64,000 nt of DNA, from the NCBI RefSeq assembly GCF_002156875.1, contig NZ_NCSY01000001.1, forward strand, positions 248,001 to 312,000, written 5' to 3'. The notes beneath the pieces were generated by a model that worked only from the letters and a program-made list of their open reading frames with translations, was not told the DNA's origin and searched no databases. Every line of letters begins with the position of its first letter. Position 1 is the stretch's first letter. This document shows positions 39,710 to 51,342 of the stretch, one piece after another. Origin of the DNA: Bacillus sp. EAC (GTDB taxonomy: Bacteria > Bacillota > Bacilli > Bacillales > Bacillaceae_G). Both the position numbers and the translations under genes were made by a program.

Positions 39710-40579
39710 TTAGTTTAATTTAAACTCTTTATTTAAGAAAAAAACTGCGAGTGTACCTGGTCCTGCATGAGCTCCAACTGTTGCTCCGATTGTTGTAATA
39801 ACAAAATGTTCGCAACCGTACTTTTCATTAATCATTCTTTTAAGTTCATTAGCACCATCTTCATTATTTGCATGAGTAATTCCAATTAACTGATTTTTGA
39901 GATCGTTTCCTCTTTCATCCATTATCGAAACAAGTCTTTCCATTGCTTTCTTTGTACCCCTAGTTTTTTCAATTGGTGTTAGGAATCCATCCTTCAAATG
40001 TAAAATAGGTTTTATGTTTAAGAGTCCCCCAATAAATCCCTGAAATTTACTTACACGCCCACCGCGAACAAAATATTGAAGATCTTCTACTGTTACAACA
40101 TGTTCCATATGTTTAGAGGCATTGACTGCATACTGCATAATTGCTTTTTTAGAGGCATTTTCTTGAGCCATTTTGGCTGCTTCAATTACAATTAATCCCT
40201 GCCCTAAAGCACCGCATTTTGTATCAATTATCTCGATATCCCAATTAGGATACTCTTCTAATAATTCATTTTTAACTAAAATAATAGATTGATAAGTTCC
40301 TGACAGTTCTGAAGTTAAAGATAAATGTACGACTGGAGTATTTGATTGAGCGTATTTTTCCAGAGTCGATCTAATCGATTCATATGCTGGCAAAGATGTT
40401 TTAAAAATATGACCTAATTTCATATCATTTAGGAGCTTTTCTGGCTCCATTGTCACTCCATCGTAGTATTCGTTTCCAATTTCATCAAACACTCGTATCG
40501 GAATCACATCTATATCGTATTTTTTATAAATTTCTTTTGTTAGGTCTGCAGCACTATCCGTAATTATCTTTACATTCAT
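39710..40579 (-). CDS. DegV family fatty-acid-binding protein
   Basis: About 289 residues. It begins MNVKIITDSAADL, as DegV proteins do, with PLxV-type IPIRVFDEIGNEYYDG near residue 27, FKTSLPAYE near 55, LSSxLSGTYQS-type LTSELSGTYQSI near 88, and the central VEDLQYFVRGGRVSKFQGFI near 153. DegV proteins bind a fatty acid in a cleft and, as FakB-type partners, present it to a FakA kinase for phosphorylation. No FakA is in the window. The start ATG 40579 has GAGAGG seven bases upstream. A paralogue lies directly upstream. Confidence 0.88.
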   Translation of the reverse strand: MNVKIITDSAADLTKEIYKKYDIDVIPIRVFDEIGNEYYDGVTMEPEKLLNDMKLGHIFKTSLPAYESIRSTLEKYAQSNTPVVHLSLTSELSGTYQSIILVKNELLEEYPNWDIEIIDTKCGALGQGLIVIEAAKMAQENASKKAIMQYAVNASKHMEHVVTVEDLQYFVRGGRVSKFQGFIGGLLNIKPILHLKDGFLTPIEKTRGTKKAMERLVSIMDERGNDLKNQLIGITHANNEDGANELKRMINEKYGCEHFVITTIGATVGAHAGPGTLAVFFLNKEFKLN

Positions 40580-40703
40580 ACGAAAACCTCTCAATCATCT
40601 TTATTATCTACTATTATTACATGGTACTAAATTCTTGTAAACTTCTTTTTTGATTTCTTTTTTTATTTTAATTACGGTAATTGAAATTTCTATTCGAAAA
40701 CAA

Positions 40704-40734
40704 ATAAAAAAAGACTCCTGAGAAAAAGGAGCGG
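40704..40734 (-). terminator. Terminator between the two DegV genes
   Basis: GCTCCT-ttttctc-AGGAGTC followed by TTTTTTT on the minus strand. It shows the two DegV genes are separate transcription units. Confidence 0.75.
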
Positions 40735-40750
40735 TTCTAAAACTATTAAA

Positions 40751-41596
40751 TCATTTTGATAGAAAGAATATTCCTAATGCCCCTGGCCCAGTATGTACTC
40801 CTACTGCTGAACCGACTTGATTGATCAAAATCGTTTCATCCCCAGCATTATCTACTAATTTCTTAATAAAACTTTCTACTGAATCGTCTTTTATTCCATA
40901 TACGACCCCGATACTTTCCTTTTTAATATTTTTTCTCATCTCCATAATCTCAATTATTCGATTAAGCGCTTTCTTTCTTCCGCGTATTTTTTCAAGTGGC
41001 TTAAATTTACCTTCACTAACCTCCATAATAGGATTAATATTTAGCATTCCACCTAGAAACCCAGCAAATCTGCCAACTCGGCCACCTCTAATTAAGTATT
41101 GAAGATCTTCAACTGTAAAAACATGTTGAATTTTATTTATATTTTCAAAAACATTTTCTAAAATTTTTTCAAATGATTCCTCTTTTTCTATGTCTTTTAT
41201 AAGCTCTAAAACTAGAACTCCGATACCTAGTGAGACAGAACGAGTATCAATGATCTCTATTCTTGAGTTAGGATACTTTTCAATAAAGTCTAATTTGACT
41301 AATTGTGCAAAATTATGTGTCCCTGAAAGATCCGCTGAGCAAGCCAAATAAATACAATGGTATTCTGAATTATTTAAAAATGTTTGAAAGATCGCATCAT
41401 ATGAAGGTAATGAAGTTTTAAATTGTTCTCCATTTTTCATTCTTAAAAGAAGCTCATTTGAACGTAAATTTATTCCATCTAAGTATTCTTTGCCAAATTC
41501 ATCTTGAACTCTTAAAGGGATAATCGATATATTATGCGTATTAATCATTTCGATTGGTAGGTCCGCTGAACTATCAACAATAATCTTAAGTTTCAA
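40751..41596 (-). CDS. DegV family fatty-acid-binding protein, second paralogue
   Basis: 281 residues beginning MKLKIIVDSSADLP, with FKTSLPSYDAIF near residue 58, CSADLSGTHNFAQ near 88, FTVEDLQYLIRGGRVGRFAG near 160, and GSAVGVHTGPGALGIFF at the end. Clearly related to its downstream neighbour over the full length, it is probably a tandem duplication with diverged lipid preference. The start is TTG seven bases after GAGGTG. Its own terminator follows. Confidence 0.88.
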   Translation of the reverse strand: MKLKIIVDSSADLPIEMINTHNISIIPLRVQDEFGKEYLDGINLRSNELLLRMKNGEQFKTSLPSYDAIFQTFLNNSEYHCIYLACSADLSGTHNFAQLVKLDFIEKYPNSRIEIIDTRSVSLGIGVLVLELIKDIEKEESFEKILENVFENINKIQHVFTVEDLQYLIRGGRVGRFAGFLGGMLNINPIMEVSEGKFKPLEKIRGRKKALNRIIEIMEMRKNIKKESIGVVYGIKDDSVESFIKKLVDNAGDETILINQVGSAVGVHTGPGALGIFFLSK

Positions 41597-41769
41597 GATC
41601 GTTCACCTCACTATGAAAACTTAAACTCATTCTATTGTTATTGTAAGCTTAGGGGAAATATACTCGTATTTGAGAACCTAATTAATTACTTTGGTGCACT
41701 CAACAGTTAATTTATATATATATTAGGCTATTTTCGTAAACTGTATCGCTAGTAAACATGTAGAATTCT

Positions 41770-41822
41770 AGATTGCCACTCCAGTATGCTTGGTGCGATG
41801 AGCCTCCTAGGCTCGCCAAGGT
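41770..41822 (-). repeat. Dispersed intergenic repeat, copy 5 (decayed fragment)
   Basis: Only part of the framework survives: the outer end as TTGCCACTCCAGTATGCTTG, then GATGAGCCTCCTAGGCTCG, reading as the complement of copies 1 and 3. The GAGACCCCGCAG block is gone. It lies in the 300-bp gap between the second DegV gene and leuD; the rest of that gap is AT-rich with only the leu terminator. Confidence 0.5.
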
Positions 41823-41862
41823 GTCTTTTTCATCCACGTTTTTTCAGAAGAGTATTTTGATC

Positions 41863-41895
41863 TAAAAAAAACACTTTCAAAAGAAAGTGTTTTTC
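41863..41895 (-). terminator. Terminator of the ilv-leu operon
   Basis: AACACTTTC and GAAAGTGTT with a short loop, followed by a run of eight T on the minus strand, four bases after the leuD stop codon. Confidence 0.85.
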
Positions 41896-41898
41896 CTG

Positions 41899-42474
41899 TT
41901 ATACATTTTGTTTTTCGTATTCATCAATTTCATTAGAATATTGTAAAGTAATTGCAATATCATCTAACCCTTTAAGTAATTTTTCCTTCCAAACGGAATC
42001 AATTTCAAACTCGTAATCTCCAAATATCGTTTTGACAAGTTGATTTTCCAAATCAATTTCAATTTCTTGATTACCATCTAAAGAAGTTAAATTTTTACGA
42101 ACTTCTTCACTTAATATGATTGGCAACATTCCATTTTTAATGCAATTGTTATAAAAAATATCTGCGAAACTTCCAGCAATAATAATGGTAAAACCAAAAT
42201 CATTTAATGCCCACGGTGCGTGTTCTCTTGAAGAACCACACCCAAAGTTATTACCACTAATTAAAATAGAAGCATTTTTTCTTTCATTTTGATTTAATAC
42301 AAAGTCCAAATTTGGTGTACGATCATCATGATATCTCCATTCATCGAATAAAAATTCGCCAAAACCAGTACGTTCAATTCGCTTAAGGTATTGTTTTGGA
42401 ATGATTTGATCAGTGTCGATATTGTCTAACATAATTGATACTGTCTTTCCTTTATGCGTACGTAATGGTTTCAT
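41899..42474 (-). CDS. leuD: 3-isopropylmalate dehydratase small subunit
   Basis: 191 residues of the aconitase-swivel type: [15 protein letters not shown] near residue 18, [15 protein letters not shown] near 75, and [16 protein letters not shown] near 105. Pairs with LeuC to isomerise 2-isopropylmalate. It overlaps leuC by 23 bases and is the last gene of the block. A terminator follows directly. Confidence 0.95.
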   Translation of the reverse strand: MKPLRTHKGKTVSIMLDNIDTDQIIPKQYLKRIERTGFGEFLFDEWRYHDDRTPNLDFVLNQNERKNASILISGNNFGCGSSREHAPWALNDFGFTIIIAGSFADIFYNNCIKNGMLPIILSEEVRKNLTSLDGNQEIEIDLENQLVKTIFGDYEFEIDSVWKEKLLKGLDDIAITLQYSNEIDEYEKQNV

Positions 42475-43846
42475 TTACTTGCTCCTTTCGAATATCGATA
42501 AAATGTCCATGTACTGCTGCAGCTGCTGCCATAACAGGACTAACTAAATGGGTTCTTGCTCCCTTTCCTTGTCTTCCTTCAAAATTACGATTAGATGTTG
42601 AAGCACAGTGTTCTCCAGAAGGCACTTGATCTGGATTCATAGCTAAACACATTGAACATCCAGCCTCTCGCCATTCAAATCCTGCTTCAATAAAAATATG
42701 ATGAAGCCCTTTTTTCATTGCAGCATTTCGAACTTGTTTTGACCCTGGAACTACTAATGCACGTACTGTTGGTTTTACTTTTTTACCTTTTAAATAATTA
42801 GCTGCTTCCTCTAAATCTGATAATCTTGAATTTGTACATGAACCAATAAAGACATGTTGTACGGGAATATCACTCGGTGTAATTTCAGGAGTTAACCCCA
42901 TATATTCATATGCTCGTTCATCATTTTCATCTTTTATTTTTGGTAATATTCCATCAATTTTAACGCCCATTCCTGGGTTTGTTCCCCATGTTACATAAGG
43001 AGCAAGTGTAGAAACATCAACAACTATCTCTTTATCAAAAGTAGCTCCTTTGTCTGTAAATAACTTCTTCCATTCAATTAAACTTTCATCATATGAATCG
43101 AATGTATATTTACGGTTTTTCAAATACTCAAATGTTGTTTGATCAGGAGCAATAAGACCTGCTTTCGCTCCGCCTTCAATTGCCATATTACATAATGTCA
43201 TTCGTTCTTCCATGGACATGTTTGTGATTGTTTCTCCGTAAAACTCTATCACATAACCAGTTCCCATCGAAACACCATATGTTGCTAGCAAATGCAGAAT
43301 AATATCTTTTGCATATACTCCTTTTGGGAGAACACCAGTTAATCTTACGCCCATTGATTTTGCCTTTACTTGCCATAATGTTTGAGTTGCTAGTACATGT
43401 TCAACTTCACTTGTTCCAATCCCAAAAGCTAACGCACCAAATGCTCCATGAGTTGAGGTATGACTGTCACCACAAACAATTGTTTTACCTGGTTGCGTTA
43501 GCCCAAGTTCTGGTCCAATTACATGGACAATTCCTTGCTCTTCGTCTGTAATATCTGCTAAAGGAATTGAAAACTCTAAACAGTTATTACGCAATGTATC
43601 CATTTGCTGTTTAGCAATTAAATCAGTAATAACCAGTTGATTTTCTGTCGGTACATTATGATCCATCGTTGCAAAAGTTAAATCTGGCCTTCTAACCGAT
43701 CTATTTGATAACCTTAAACCTTCAAATGCTTGAGGCGATGTAACTTCATGAACTAAATGTAAATCGATATACAGTAATTGAGGTTTCCCCTCATCGCCAG
43801 TTACAATATGATTTTCCCAAAGCTTATCAAAAAGTGTTTTTTTCAT
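42452..43846 (-). CDS. leuC: 3-isopropylmalate dehydratase large subunit
   Basis: 464 residues with the [4Fe-4S] cysteines: [18 protein letters not shown] near residue 340 and [14 protein letters not shown] near 400. DGDE-type substrate motifs ([13 protein letters not shown] near residue 127, [11 protein letters not shown] near 58) are present. With LeuD it performs the aconitase-like step of leucine synthesis. Its ATG overlaps the end of leuB (ATGA). Confidence 0.96.
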   Translation of the reverse strand: MKKTLFDKLWENHIVTGDEGKPQLLYIDLHLVHEVTSPQAFEGLRLSNRSVRRPDLTFATMDHNVPTENQLVITDLIAKQQMDTLRNNCLEFSIPLADITDEEQGIVHVIGPELGLTQPGKTIVCGDSHTSTHGAFGALAFGIGTSEVEHVLATQTLWQVKAKSMGVRLTGVLPKGVYAKDIILHLLATYGVSMGTGYVIEFYGETITNMSMEERMTLCNMAIEGGAKAGLIAPDQTTFEYLKNRKYTFDSYDESLIEWKKLFTDKGATFDKEIVVDVSTLAPYVTWGTNPGMGVKIDGILPKIKDENDERAYEYMGLTPEITPSDIPVQHVFIGSCTNSRLSDLEEAANYLKGKKVKPTVRALVVPGSKQVRNAAMKKGLHHIFIEAGFEWREAGCSMCLAMNPDQVPSGEHCASTSNRNFEGRQGKGARTHLVSPVMAAAAAVHGHFIDIRKEQVNETITYA

Positions 43847-44910
43847 CTATTTACTCCTCCTACTGCAATTGATTGAATATGATCGATCACTTTTGACGTA
43901 AACTCTGTTGTACTTGAGTCTCCTCCTAAATCACCAGTAAGATATCCATTGTTAAATGTATTTACTATTGCATTTTCGATTGTATTTGCTTCTTCGGTTA
44001 ATTTGAAATCACGTAGCATCATTGACACCGATTTCAACATAGCAATTGGATTTGCTTTATTTAACCCTGCAATATCTGGTGCAGAACCATGAATCGGTTC
44101 ATATAATGAAGGGCCATTTCCAGAACGACTTGCAGATGGTAACATTCCTAATGAACCAGTAATCATAGAAGCTTCGTCACTTAAAATGTCACCAAATAAA
44201 TTTTCTGTAACAATCACATCAAAGCGTTTCGGATTCCGGATGATTTCCATTGCCGCTGCATCAACTAATAAGTGTTCAACCTCTACTTCCGGGTAATTCA
44301 CACTTATTTCATTGACTATTTTTCTCCAAAGCTTACTTGATTCTAATACGTTAGCTTTATCTACAGAGGTTAATTTTCCTTTTCTAGTTTGCGCCAGTAC
44401 AAAAGCATAGGTTACGATTCGCTCAATCTCTTCTCTTGAATAAGAAAGGGTGTCAGTTGCATTATTTTCATCATGGAATCTTGGTTCAGAGAAGTAGATT
44501 CCACCAGTTAATTCTCGAACAACGACAAAACTTACATCTTTAACTCGATCTGGTTTTAATGGTGAATGATTGATCAATTCATCATAAACATCAACTGGTC
44601 GAATATTTGCAAATAAATTTAGTTCTTTTCTTAACTTCAGTAACCCTTTTTCAGGTCGTTCAGTTCCATGATCCCATTTTGGGCCACCAACAGCTGCTAA
44701 TAAAACAGCGTCGGAGGATAAACAATTTTTTAATGTTTCATTCGGTAGCGAAGTACCTGTTACATCAATTGCATGGCCACCAAATAAATTAGTCGTGAAG
44801 TTGAATTCGTGTTGGTATATATCTGCAACAGTGCGTAATACTTGAACAGCTGATTTCATTATTTCTGGTCCAATACCGTCACCTTCAAGACATGCAATAT
44901 TTAATTTCAT
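43843..44910 (-). CDS. leuB: 3-isopropylmalate dehydrogenase
   Basis: 355 residues, an NAD-dependent beta-decarboxylating dehydrogenase: [12 protein letters not shown] near residue 8, AVGGPKWD near 72, [12 protein letters not shown] near 138, and [14 protein letters not shown] near 255. It converts 3-isopropylmalate to 2-ketoisocaproate. Its start codon overlaps the leuA stop codon (ATGA), and its ribosome site AAGGAGGT lies inside leuA. Confidence 0.96.
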   Translation of the reverse strand: MKLNIACLEGDGIGPEIMKSAVQVLRTVADIYQHEFNFTTNLFGGHAIDVTGTSLPNETLKNCLSSDAVLLAAVGGPKWDHGTERPEKGLLKLRKELNLFANIRPVDVYDELINHSPLKPDRVKDVSFVVVRELTGGIYFSEPRFHDENNATDTLSYSREEIERIVTYAFVLAQTRKGKLTSVDKANVLESSKLWRKIVNEISVNYPEVEVEHLLVDAAAMEIIRNPKRFDVIVTENLFGDILSDEASMITGSLGMLPSASRSGNGPSLYEPIHGSAPDIAGLNKANPIAMLKSVSMMLRDFKLTEEANTIENAIVNTFNNGYLTGDLGGDSSTTEFTSKVIDHIQSIAVGGVNR

Positions 44911-46073
44911 TTAATTACCTCCTTATTACTCCATTGACTAATTATGTTTAAAATATCTTCATCTGTTACGTCTTTTTTCTTATCTGTTAAAGCTTTAAAT
45001 TGAATAAACGCTTCATTAATAATTTCATTCTCGTAAACATAACCAAGTTCTTTAAGTCGATCCGTAAATGCATGACGACCAGAATGCTTACCTAGGACTA
45101 ACGAATTTGTAGATAGCCCAATTAAAGCTGGAGGAATGATTTCGTAGGTTGTTGGTTCTTTTAAAACACCATCTTGATGAATGCCAGATTCATGGGCGAA
45201 CGCATTTGCTCCTACAATCGCTTTATTTTTCTGGACAACCATACCAGTAAGACGACTAACAAGTTCACTTGTTTTTGTAATTTCATGTAAACGTAAGTTG
45301 GAACTTTTACGATACATATCTTCTCTAATATGTAGTGCGACTGCGATTTCTTCTAATGCTGCATTTCCTGCACGTTCACCAATTCCATTTACAGTGCATT
45401 CTACTTGTTTTACACCTGCTTGAATTGCAGCTAGCGAATTTGCAACAGCCATTCCTAGATCATCGTGACAGTGACATGAAAAGATTGCTTTGTCATAGGA
45501 AGGAACATTTTCTTGTAAATATTTAAATAAATCATAGTATTCTGTTGGATTGATATATCCCACAGTATCAGGAATATTAATCACATCTGCCCCTGCATTG
45601 ATTGCAGTTTCAACAAATTCAGCAAGAAAAGCACGATCACTACGACAAGCATCTTCTGCAGAAATTTGGACTTTTGGAAAAAAAGATTTAGCAAGCCCGA
45701 CACAATGTTTAGCAGTCTCCAAAACTTCTGTTCTTGTTAAATTCAATTTATATCTCATATGAATATCACTTGTCGCTAAGAATATATGAAGTCTTGGTTC
45801 TGCAGCTGTTTTTAGGGCATCCCATGCTGTACGAATATCTGAATCCTTTGCTCGAGAAAGACTTGAGATGGAGACAGAACGAATCTGTCTCGCAATCTCT
45901 TTAACTCCTAAAAAATCCCCTTTAGATGAAGCAGCAAAACCAGCTTCAATGATATCAACACCTAAAGCCTCAAGTTGTCTAGCAATTTCGAGCTTTTCAA
46001 ATCGATTTAAATTAACCCCAGGAGATTGTTCACCATCACGTAATGTTGTATCAAGAAACTGAATTTTACTCAT
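44907..46073 (-). CDS. leuA: 2-isopropylmalate synthase, short form without the regulatory domain
   Basis: Condenses 2-ketoisovalerate with acetyl-CoA, the committed step to leucine. The DRE-TIM barrel has [15 protein letters not shown] near residue 6, [19 protein letters not shown] near 200, [14 protein letters not shown] near 235, and [12 protein letters not shown] near 335. The protein ends at 388 residues, whereas the usual bacterial enzyme is about 510; the C-terminal leucine-binding allosteric domain of about 120 residues is absent. The end looks natural, because the stop codon overlaps leuB's ATG and leuB's ribosome site is inside leuA. So this form may be insensitive to leucine. A homocitrate- or citramalate-type activity is less likely in this operon. 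Confidence 0.92.
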   Translation of the reverse strand: MSKIQFLDTTLRDGEQSPGVNLNRFEKLEIARQLEALGVDIIEAGFAASSKGDFLGVKEIARQIRSVSISSLSRAKDSDIRTAWDALKTAAEPRLHIFLATSDIHMRYKLNLTRTEVLETAKHCVGLAKSFFPKVQISAEDACRSDRAFLAEFVETAINAGADVINIPDTVGYINPTEYYDLFKYLQENVPSYDKAIFSCHCHDDLGMAVANSLAAIQAGVKQVECTVNGIGERAGNAALEEIAVALHIREDMYRKSSNLRLHEITKTSELVSRLTGMVVQKNKAIVGANAFAHESGIHQDGVLKEPTTYEIIPPALIGLSTNSLVLGKHSGRHAFTDRLKELGYVYENEIINEAFIQFKALTDKKKDVTDEDILNIISQWSNKEVIK

Positions 46074-46078
46074 AATAT

Positions 46079-47092
<1,014 letters not shown>

Positions 47093-47125
47093 TCATTACC
47101 TCCAAGTAGTTTTATATTTTTTTAT

Positions 47126-47641
47126 TTAATAAGAGAGTAGCTTTTGAGCATGCTCCTTATGTTTAGCAGATCTCGTAAATGCTGTTACACCTGTTCGAGC
47201 AATTTCTTTTACTTCAAAAGGTTTAAGTAACTCAATTAATGCCTCTACTTTTTCAGAATTACCTGTTACTTGAACAACGATTTGATCTCTACTTACATCA
47301 ATAACTGAGGCTCGAAACGGTTCTATTAAGCTATAAATTTCATTTCTAGTATTTGCATTTGTACTAACCTTTATTAAGGCTAGTTCTCTAGCTATTACTG
47401 AATCTTCCGTTATATCTGCCACTTTAATGACATCAATTTGTTTGTGTAACTGTTTAATTAATTGTTCGACTTGTAGTAAGTCTTCTACATGTACAACGAA
47501 TGTTATTCTCGAAATATGATCCTGCTCTGTATGACCTACTGAGATACTCTCGATATTAAATCTCCGTCTCGAAATTACCCCTGTAATTCGATTTAATACA
47601 CCACTATTATTTAGTACTGTTGATGTAATGACGCGTTTCAT
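47126..47641 (-). CDS. ilvN: Acetolactate synthase small (regulatory) subunit
   Basis: 171 residues: an ACT domain at 1-75 (NNSGVLNRITGVISRRRFNI, SVGHTEQDHISRITFVV), followed by the second ALS small-subunit domain (EVKEIARTGVTAFTR). It binds the catalytic subunit and mediates valine feedback. Its ATG shares one base with the ilvB stop codon, so translation is coupled. B. subtilis calls it ilvH. Confidence 0.95.
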   Translation of the reverse strand: MKRVITSTVLNNSGVLNRITGVISRRRFNIESISVGHTEQDHISRITFVVHVEDLLQVEQLIKQLHKQIDVIKVADITEDSVIARELALIKVSTNANTRNEIYSLIEPFRASVIDVSRDQIVVQVTGNSEKVEALIELLKPFEVKEIARTGVTAFTRSAKHKEHAQKLLSY

Positions 47642-49344
47642 TATTTCACCCCTTCCATTTCATGGATTCCTTTACCAGGTGGGACCATCGGAGTTACAAT
47701 TTCTGCTTGATGAATCCGGCAGTCAATTAAGACAGGTCCATCGTATTCAATTGCTTCTCTCAATTGCTTTTCTAATAAATCAGGTTTTGAAATAGTGATC
47801 CCTTTAATCCCATAAGCTTCAGCTAATTTCTCAAAATCAGGTTGGCAGTCTAGTAGAGAACTAGAGAATCGTTCATTATAAAAAGCTGATTGCCACTGCC
47901 TAACCATTCCTAAGGCTGAGTTGTTTAGAATTAGTACTTTTACAGGTAGATTATGTTGCTTCATCATGCTTAACTCTTGAAGTGTCATTTGAAAACCTGC
48001 GTCACCAACAATCGCTACGACTAATTCATTTGCATGTGCAAATTGTGCTCCGATTGCTGCTGGTAAGCCAAATCCCATCGTGCCAAGACCTCCAGATGTA
48101 ATCCATTTATGTGGTTTTTCTAATGGATAATATTGAGCTGCCCACATTTGATGTTGGCCAACATCTGTTGAGATGATTGCTTTCCCTTCTGTTATTGAAT
48201 GAAGTAATGACAAAACAGTTTGTGGTTTAATAACCTCATTACTTGCTTCAAAATGATAAGGAAATGCTTCTTTTCTATTTTTTAAAAGGGTTAACCATTC
48301 TTGATGATTCTCTTTCGTTACTTGATGTTTTAAAAGAACTCTTAAAACTTCTTTCGCACAGCCAACAATTGGAATTTTTGTAGGAATTACCTTATTTATC
48401 TCCGCTGGATCAATATCGATATGTGCAACGATTGCATTTTTTGCAAAATGTTCAAGATTTCCAGTTAAACGATCATCAAATCTTGCTCCAATATTTATTA
48501 ATAAATCACTTTCATACAACGCCATATTTGCCGTATATGTTCCATGCATACCACCCATACCTAGGAATAGCTCCTCTTTAGCAGGGAAACCACCTAAACC
48601 AAGTAGTGTATGAACAACTGGTAAATTATATTTTTTTATAAATTCAGTAAATTCTTCAGATGCATCAGCATGTAACACACCCGCACCTGCTAATACAACA
48701 GGTTTTTCTGCAAGTTCAATTGCTTGAATTAGCTTCGTAATTTGAATAAAATTCGGTTCATATGTCGGTTGATAACCAGGCAATTGAATTTCAACTTTCT
48801 CTTTTTTACTTCCCTTCTCAACCATCATATTTTTTGGCAGGTCTACAACAACTGGCCCCGTCCTTCCAGTTGAGGCAATATGAAATGCTTCTTTTACAAT
48901 TTGAGGGATATCTTCAACATTTCGAATTTGATAATTATGCTTAGTGACTGGCATCGTTAAACCAATTACATCGGCTTCTTGAAAAGCATCAGTTCCAATT
49001 ACATTTGTAGCAACTTGACCAGTAAATACGACTAATGGTAAAGAATCCATCATTGCGTCTGCTAATCCAGTTACCACATTTGTAGCACCAGGTCCACTAG
49101 TTGCAATGACGACTCCTGGTCTGCCGCTCACTCGAGCATACCCTTCCGCTGCGTGGATTGCACCTTGCTCATGTCTAGCTAAAATATGGGTGATATCAGC
49201 ATCAAAAAGTGCATCATATAAAGGTAATACAGCTCCTCCAGGGTACCCAAATATCAACTCTACATTCTCTTCCTTTAAGGCATCAATTAGTAAATTAGCC
49301 CCTGAAATTTGTTTTGATAGAGTTTTCATCGTATGATGACTCAT
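47641..49344 (-). CDS. ilvB: Acetolactate synthase catalytic subunit
   Basis: Thiamine-diphosphate enzyme making acetolactate from pyruvate. About 567 residues: [16 protein letters not shown] near residue 30, the catalytic Glu in [29 protein letters not shown] near 83, the FAD region [15 protein letters not shown], and the ThDP-binding [12 protein letters not shown] near 445 with NN further on. The start chosen is ATG 49344, a few bases after GGAGGG; the open frame extends 25 codons into the leader but that part overlaps the T-box region and lacks a site. It is the first gene after the leucine T-box. Confidence 0.95.
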   Translation of the reverse strand: MSHHTMKTLSKQISGANLLIDALKEENVELIFGYPGGAVLPLYDALFDADITHILARHEQGAIHAAEGYARVSGRPGVVIATSGPGATNVVTGLADAMMDSLPLVVFTGQVATNVIGTDAFQEADVIGLTMPVTKHNYQIRNVEDIPQIVKEAFHIASTGRTGPVVVDLPKNMMVEKGSKKEKVEIQLPGYQPTYEPNFIQITKLIQAIELAEKPVVLAGAGVLHADASEEFTEFIKKYNLPVVHTLLGLGGFPAKEELFLGMGGMHGTYTANMALYESDLLINIGARFDDRLTGNLEHFAKNAIVAHIDIDPAEINKVIPTKIPIVGCAKEVLRVLLKHQVTKENHQEWLTLLKNRKEAFPYHFEASNEVIKPQTVLSLLHSITEGKAIISTDVGQHQMWAAQYYPLEKPHKWITSGGLGTMGFGLPAAIGAQFAHANELVVAIVGDAGFQMTLQELSMMKQHNLPVKVLILNNSALGMVRQWQSAFYNERFSSSLLDCQPDFEKLAEAYGIKGITISKPDLLEKQLREAIEYDGPVLIDCRIHQAEIVTPMVPPGKGIHEMEGVK

Positions 49345-49397
49345 TTTCTTTTTTCCCTCCAATATAAATTTTTTGTGTAATGTAACCGATAAGAAAC

Positions 49398-49655
49398 AAC
49401 AAAAAAGCCATAACTCCACACTTCAGCAGATGCTGAAGGGGCGAAAGACTTTTCGCGGTACCACCCTTCTTCTTAGGTAAAAACCTAACTTTGGGATTTT
49501 GGGAAACCAAAATCTAGCGATAACGTAGCCAACGTTCAGACCTAAAGTTAAATACTGTTTCAGTCTGACACTCAAGAGTGAGTTTCGTTACTCAAGGACA
49601 TCGGTTCACACCAACCACCGACTCTCTGAAGATCCTTATCATAACTACTTTTCTC
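49398..49655 (-). promoter_or_regulatory. T-box leader, leucine type, ahead of ilvB
   Basis: On the minus strand: AGTAGTTATGATAAGGATC opens stem I; AGAGAGTCGGTGGTTGGTGTG is its conserved terminal part; GAAACTCACTC offers a CUC (Leu) specifier followed by A; and the T-box itself, GGTGGTACCGCG, is at 49454-49465. The terminator follows with CTTCAGCA/TGCTGAAG in its stem and ends in TTTTTTG near 49401. Uncharged tRNA-Leu is expected to bind and prevent termination. The leader starts only about 15-30 bp after the ilvD stop codon. The specifier assignment is a reading by eye. Confidence 0.92.
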
Positions 49656-49668
49656 TATCATTGCTTTA

Positions 49669-51336
49669 CTATATTTTTAATACTCCACCTGTATTTGCAG
49701 AAGTTACTAATTTTGCATACCTTGCTAAATAACCTGTTTTAAATTTAGGTTCTGGTAGTGAAATTAATTCCTTTCTATTTTCCAGTTCTTCATTATTAAT
49801 CGATAAAGTAATACTTCTTGATAATAAATCGATAATAATTTCATCACCGTCTTTAACATAAGCGATTGGGCCACCTTCTGCTGCTTCTGGAGAAATATGA
49901 CCTATTGCTATTCCTCTAGTTGCTCCTGAAAATCGTCCATCAGTAATTAATGCTACTTTTGTTCCTAAACCTCTTCCAACTATTGATGAAGTTGGTGCTA
50001 ACATTTCTGGCATACCAGGGCCACCTTTTGGACCTTCGTACCTGATTACAACCACATGCCCTTCTTTAACAATGCCTTCATCAATCGCTTCAACGGCTTC
50101 ATCATGTGAATCAAAACAAATTGCTTCACCTATAAAAACTTGAATAGATGGATCAACTGCACCAACCTTTATTACTGCTCCATCTGGTGCAAGATTACCA
50201 TGGAGAATTGATAGTCCACCTGTTTGGCTATATGGATTTTCTTTTCTTCGTATTACCTCACTATTTAAAATGACTGCATCTTCTACGTTCTCAAATAATG
50301 ATTTGCCAGTAATTGTTATTCGATCGCTATGAATAGCACCTGGTATTAAAGTTAATTCTTTAATGATTGCAGGTACACCACCGGCAAGATGTACATCGTG
50401 CATTGAATAATGTGAAGCAGGGCTAATTTTTGATAAATACGGTACTCTTTTTGCAACTTCATTAATGTCTTTTAAGTCATACTCAATACCAGCTTCATGT
50501 GCGATTGCCATTAAGTGAAGTACTGTATTTGTTGAACCTCCCATTGCCATATCAAGTGCAAATGCATCGTCAATCGCTTCTTTTGTAATAATGTCACGCG
50601 GTTTAATTTCATTTTTTATGCAATCCATTAAATGCACTGCAGCTTCTTTTATTAGCAAATGTCGATCTTCACTAGTAGCAAGAATCGTACCATTATACGG
50701 AAGCGCAACACCTAGCATTTCCATAATGCAGTTCATTGAATTCGCTGTAAACATGCCAGAGCATGAACCACATGTAGGACAAGCAGATTTTTCAATATCC
50801 AATAACTCTTCAACACTCATTTTTCCTGATTTAAAAGCACCAACGCCTTCAAATACAGATACAAGTGATAATGCCTTACCATCTTTTGAAAGCCCACCTG
50901 CCATCGGACCTCCTGATACAAAAACAGCTGGGACATTCGTTCGAACTGCTGCCATTAACATACCCGGCGTAATTTTATCGCAGTTAGGCATATAAAACAC
51001 ACCATCAAACCAATGAGCATTAATAACTGTTTCAGCAGCATCTGCAATAATCTCACGACTTGGAAGAGAATACCTCATACCAATATGTCCCATCGCTATT
51101 CCATCATCTACACCTATCGTATTAAACTCAAAGGGTACTCCTCCAGCATCTCTAATTGCTTTCTTAACCACAACTGCCATTTCTCTTAAATGGATATGTC
51201 CTGGAACAATATCAATATATGAATTACATATTGCAATAAACGGCTTATCAAAATCCTCTTCTTTTACTCCGGCAGCTAATAGTAAGCTACGATGAGGAGC
51301 CCGATCAATACCCTTTTTTATCATGTCACTTCGCAC
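49669..51336 (-). CDS. ilvD: Dihydroxy-acid dehydratase
   Basis: 555 residues with the iron-sulfur cysteines in [13 protein letters not shown] near residue 122 and [19 protein letters not shown] near 193, and the active-site [20 protein letters not shown] near 468. It dehydrates dihydroxy-isovalerate and its isoleucine counterpart. The start is GTG after AAGGGTG. It lies six bases after ilvE and ends right before the T-box leader, so it belongs to the ilvE-ilvD transcript, upstream of the T-box switch. Confidence 0.96.
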   Translation of the reverse strand: MRSDMIKKGIDRAPHRSLLLAAGVKEEDFDKPFIAICNSYIDIVPGHIHLREMAVVVKKAIRDAGGVPFEFNTIGVDDGIAMGHIGMRYSLPSREIIADAAETVINAHWFDGVFYMPNCDKITPGMLMAAVRTNVPAVFVSGGPMAGGLSKDGKALSLVSVFEGVGAFKSGKMSVEELLDIEKSACPTCGSCSGMFTANSMNCIMEMLGVALPYNGTILATSEDRHLLIKEAAVHLMDCIKNEIKPRDIITKEAIDDAFALDMAMGGSTNTVLHLMAIAHEAGIEYDLKDINEVAKRVPYLSKISPASHYSMHDVHLAGGVPAIIKELTLIPGAIHSDRITITGKSLFENVEDAVILNSEVIRRKENPYSQTGGLSILHGNLAPDGAVIKVGAVDPSIQVFIGEAICFDSHDEAVEAIDEGIVKEGHVVVIRYEGPKGGPGMPEMLAPTSSIVGRGLGTKVALITDGRFSGATRGIAIGHISPEAAEGGPIAYVKDGDEIIIDLLSRSITLSINNEELENRKELISLPEPKFKTGYLARYAKLVTSANTGGVLKI

Positions 51337-51342
51337 GAATAA

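Noticed and set aside
44907-46073. Frameshift as the cause of the short LeuA
   Set aside because: The stop codon overlaps the leuB start and leuB's ribosome site sits in leuA; there is no room for a lost domain between them.
50591-50995. 134-codon frame opposite ilvD, and a 135-codon frame opposite metH at 7531-7938
   Set aside because: Both are shadows of well-supported genes and lack start signals.
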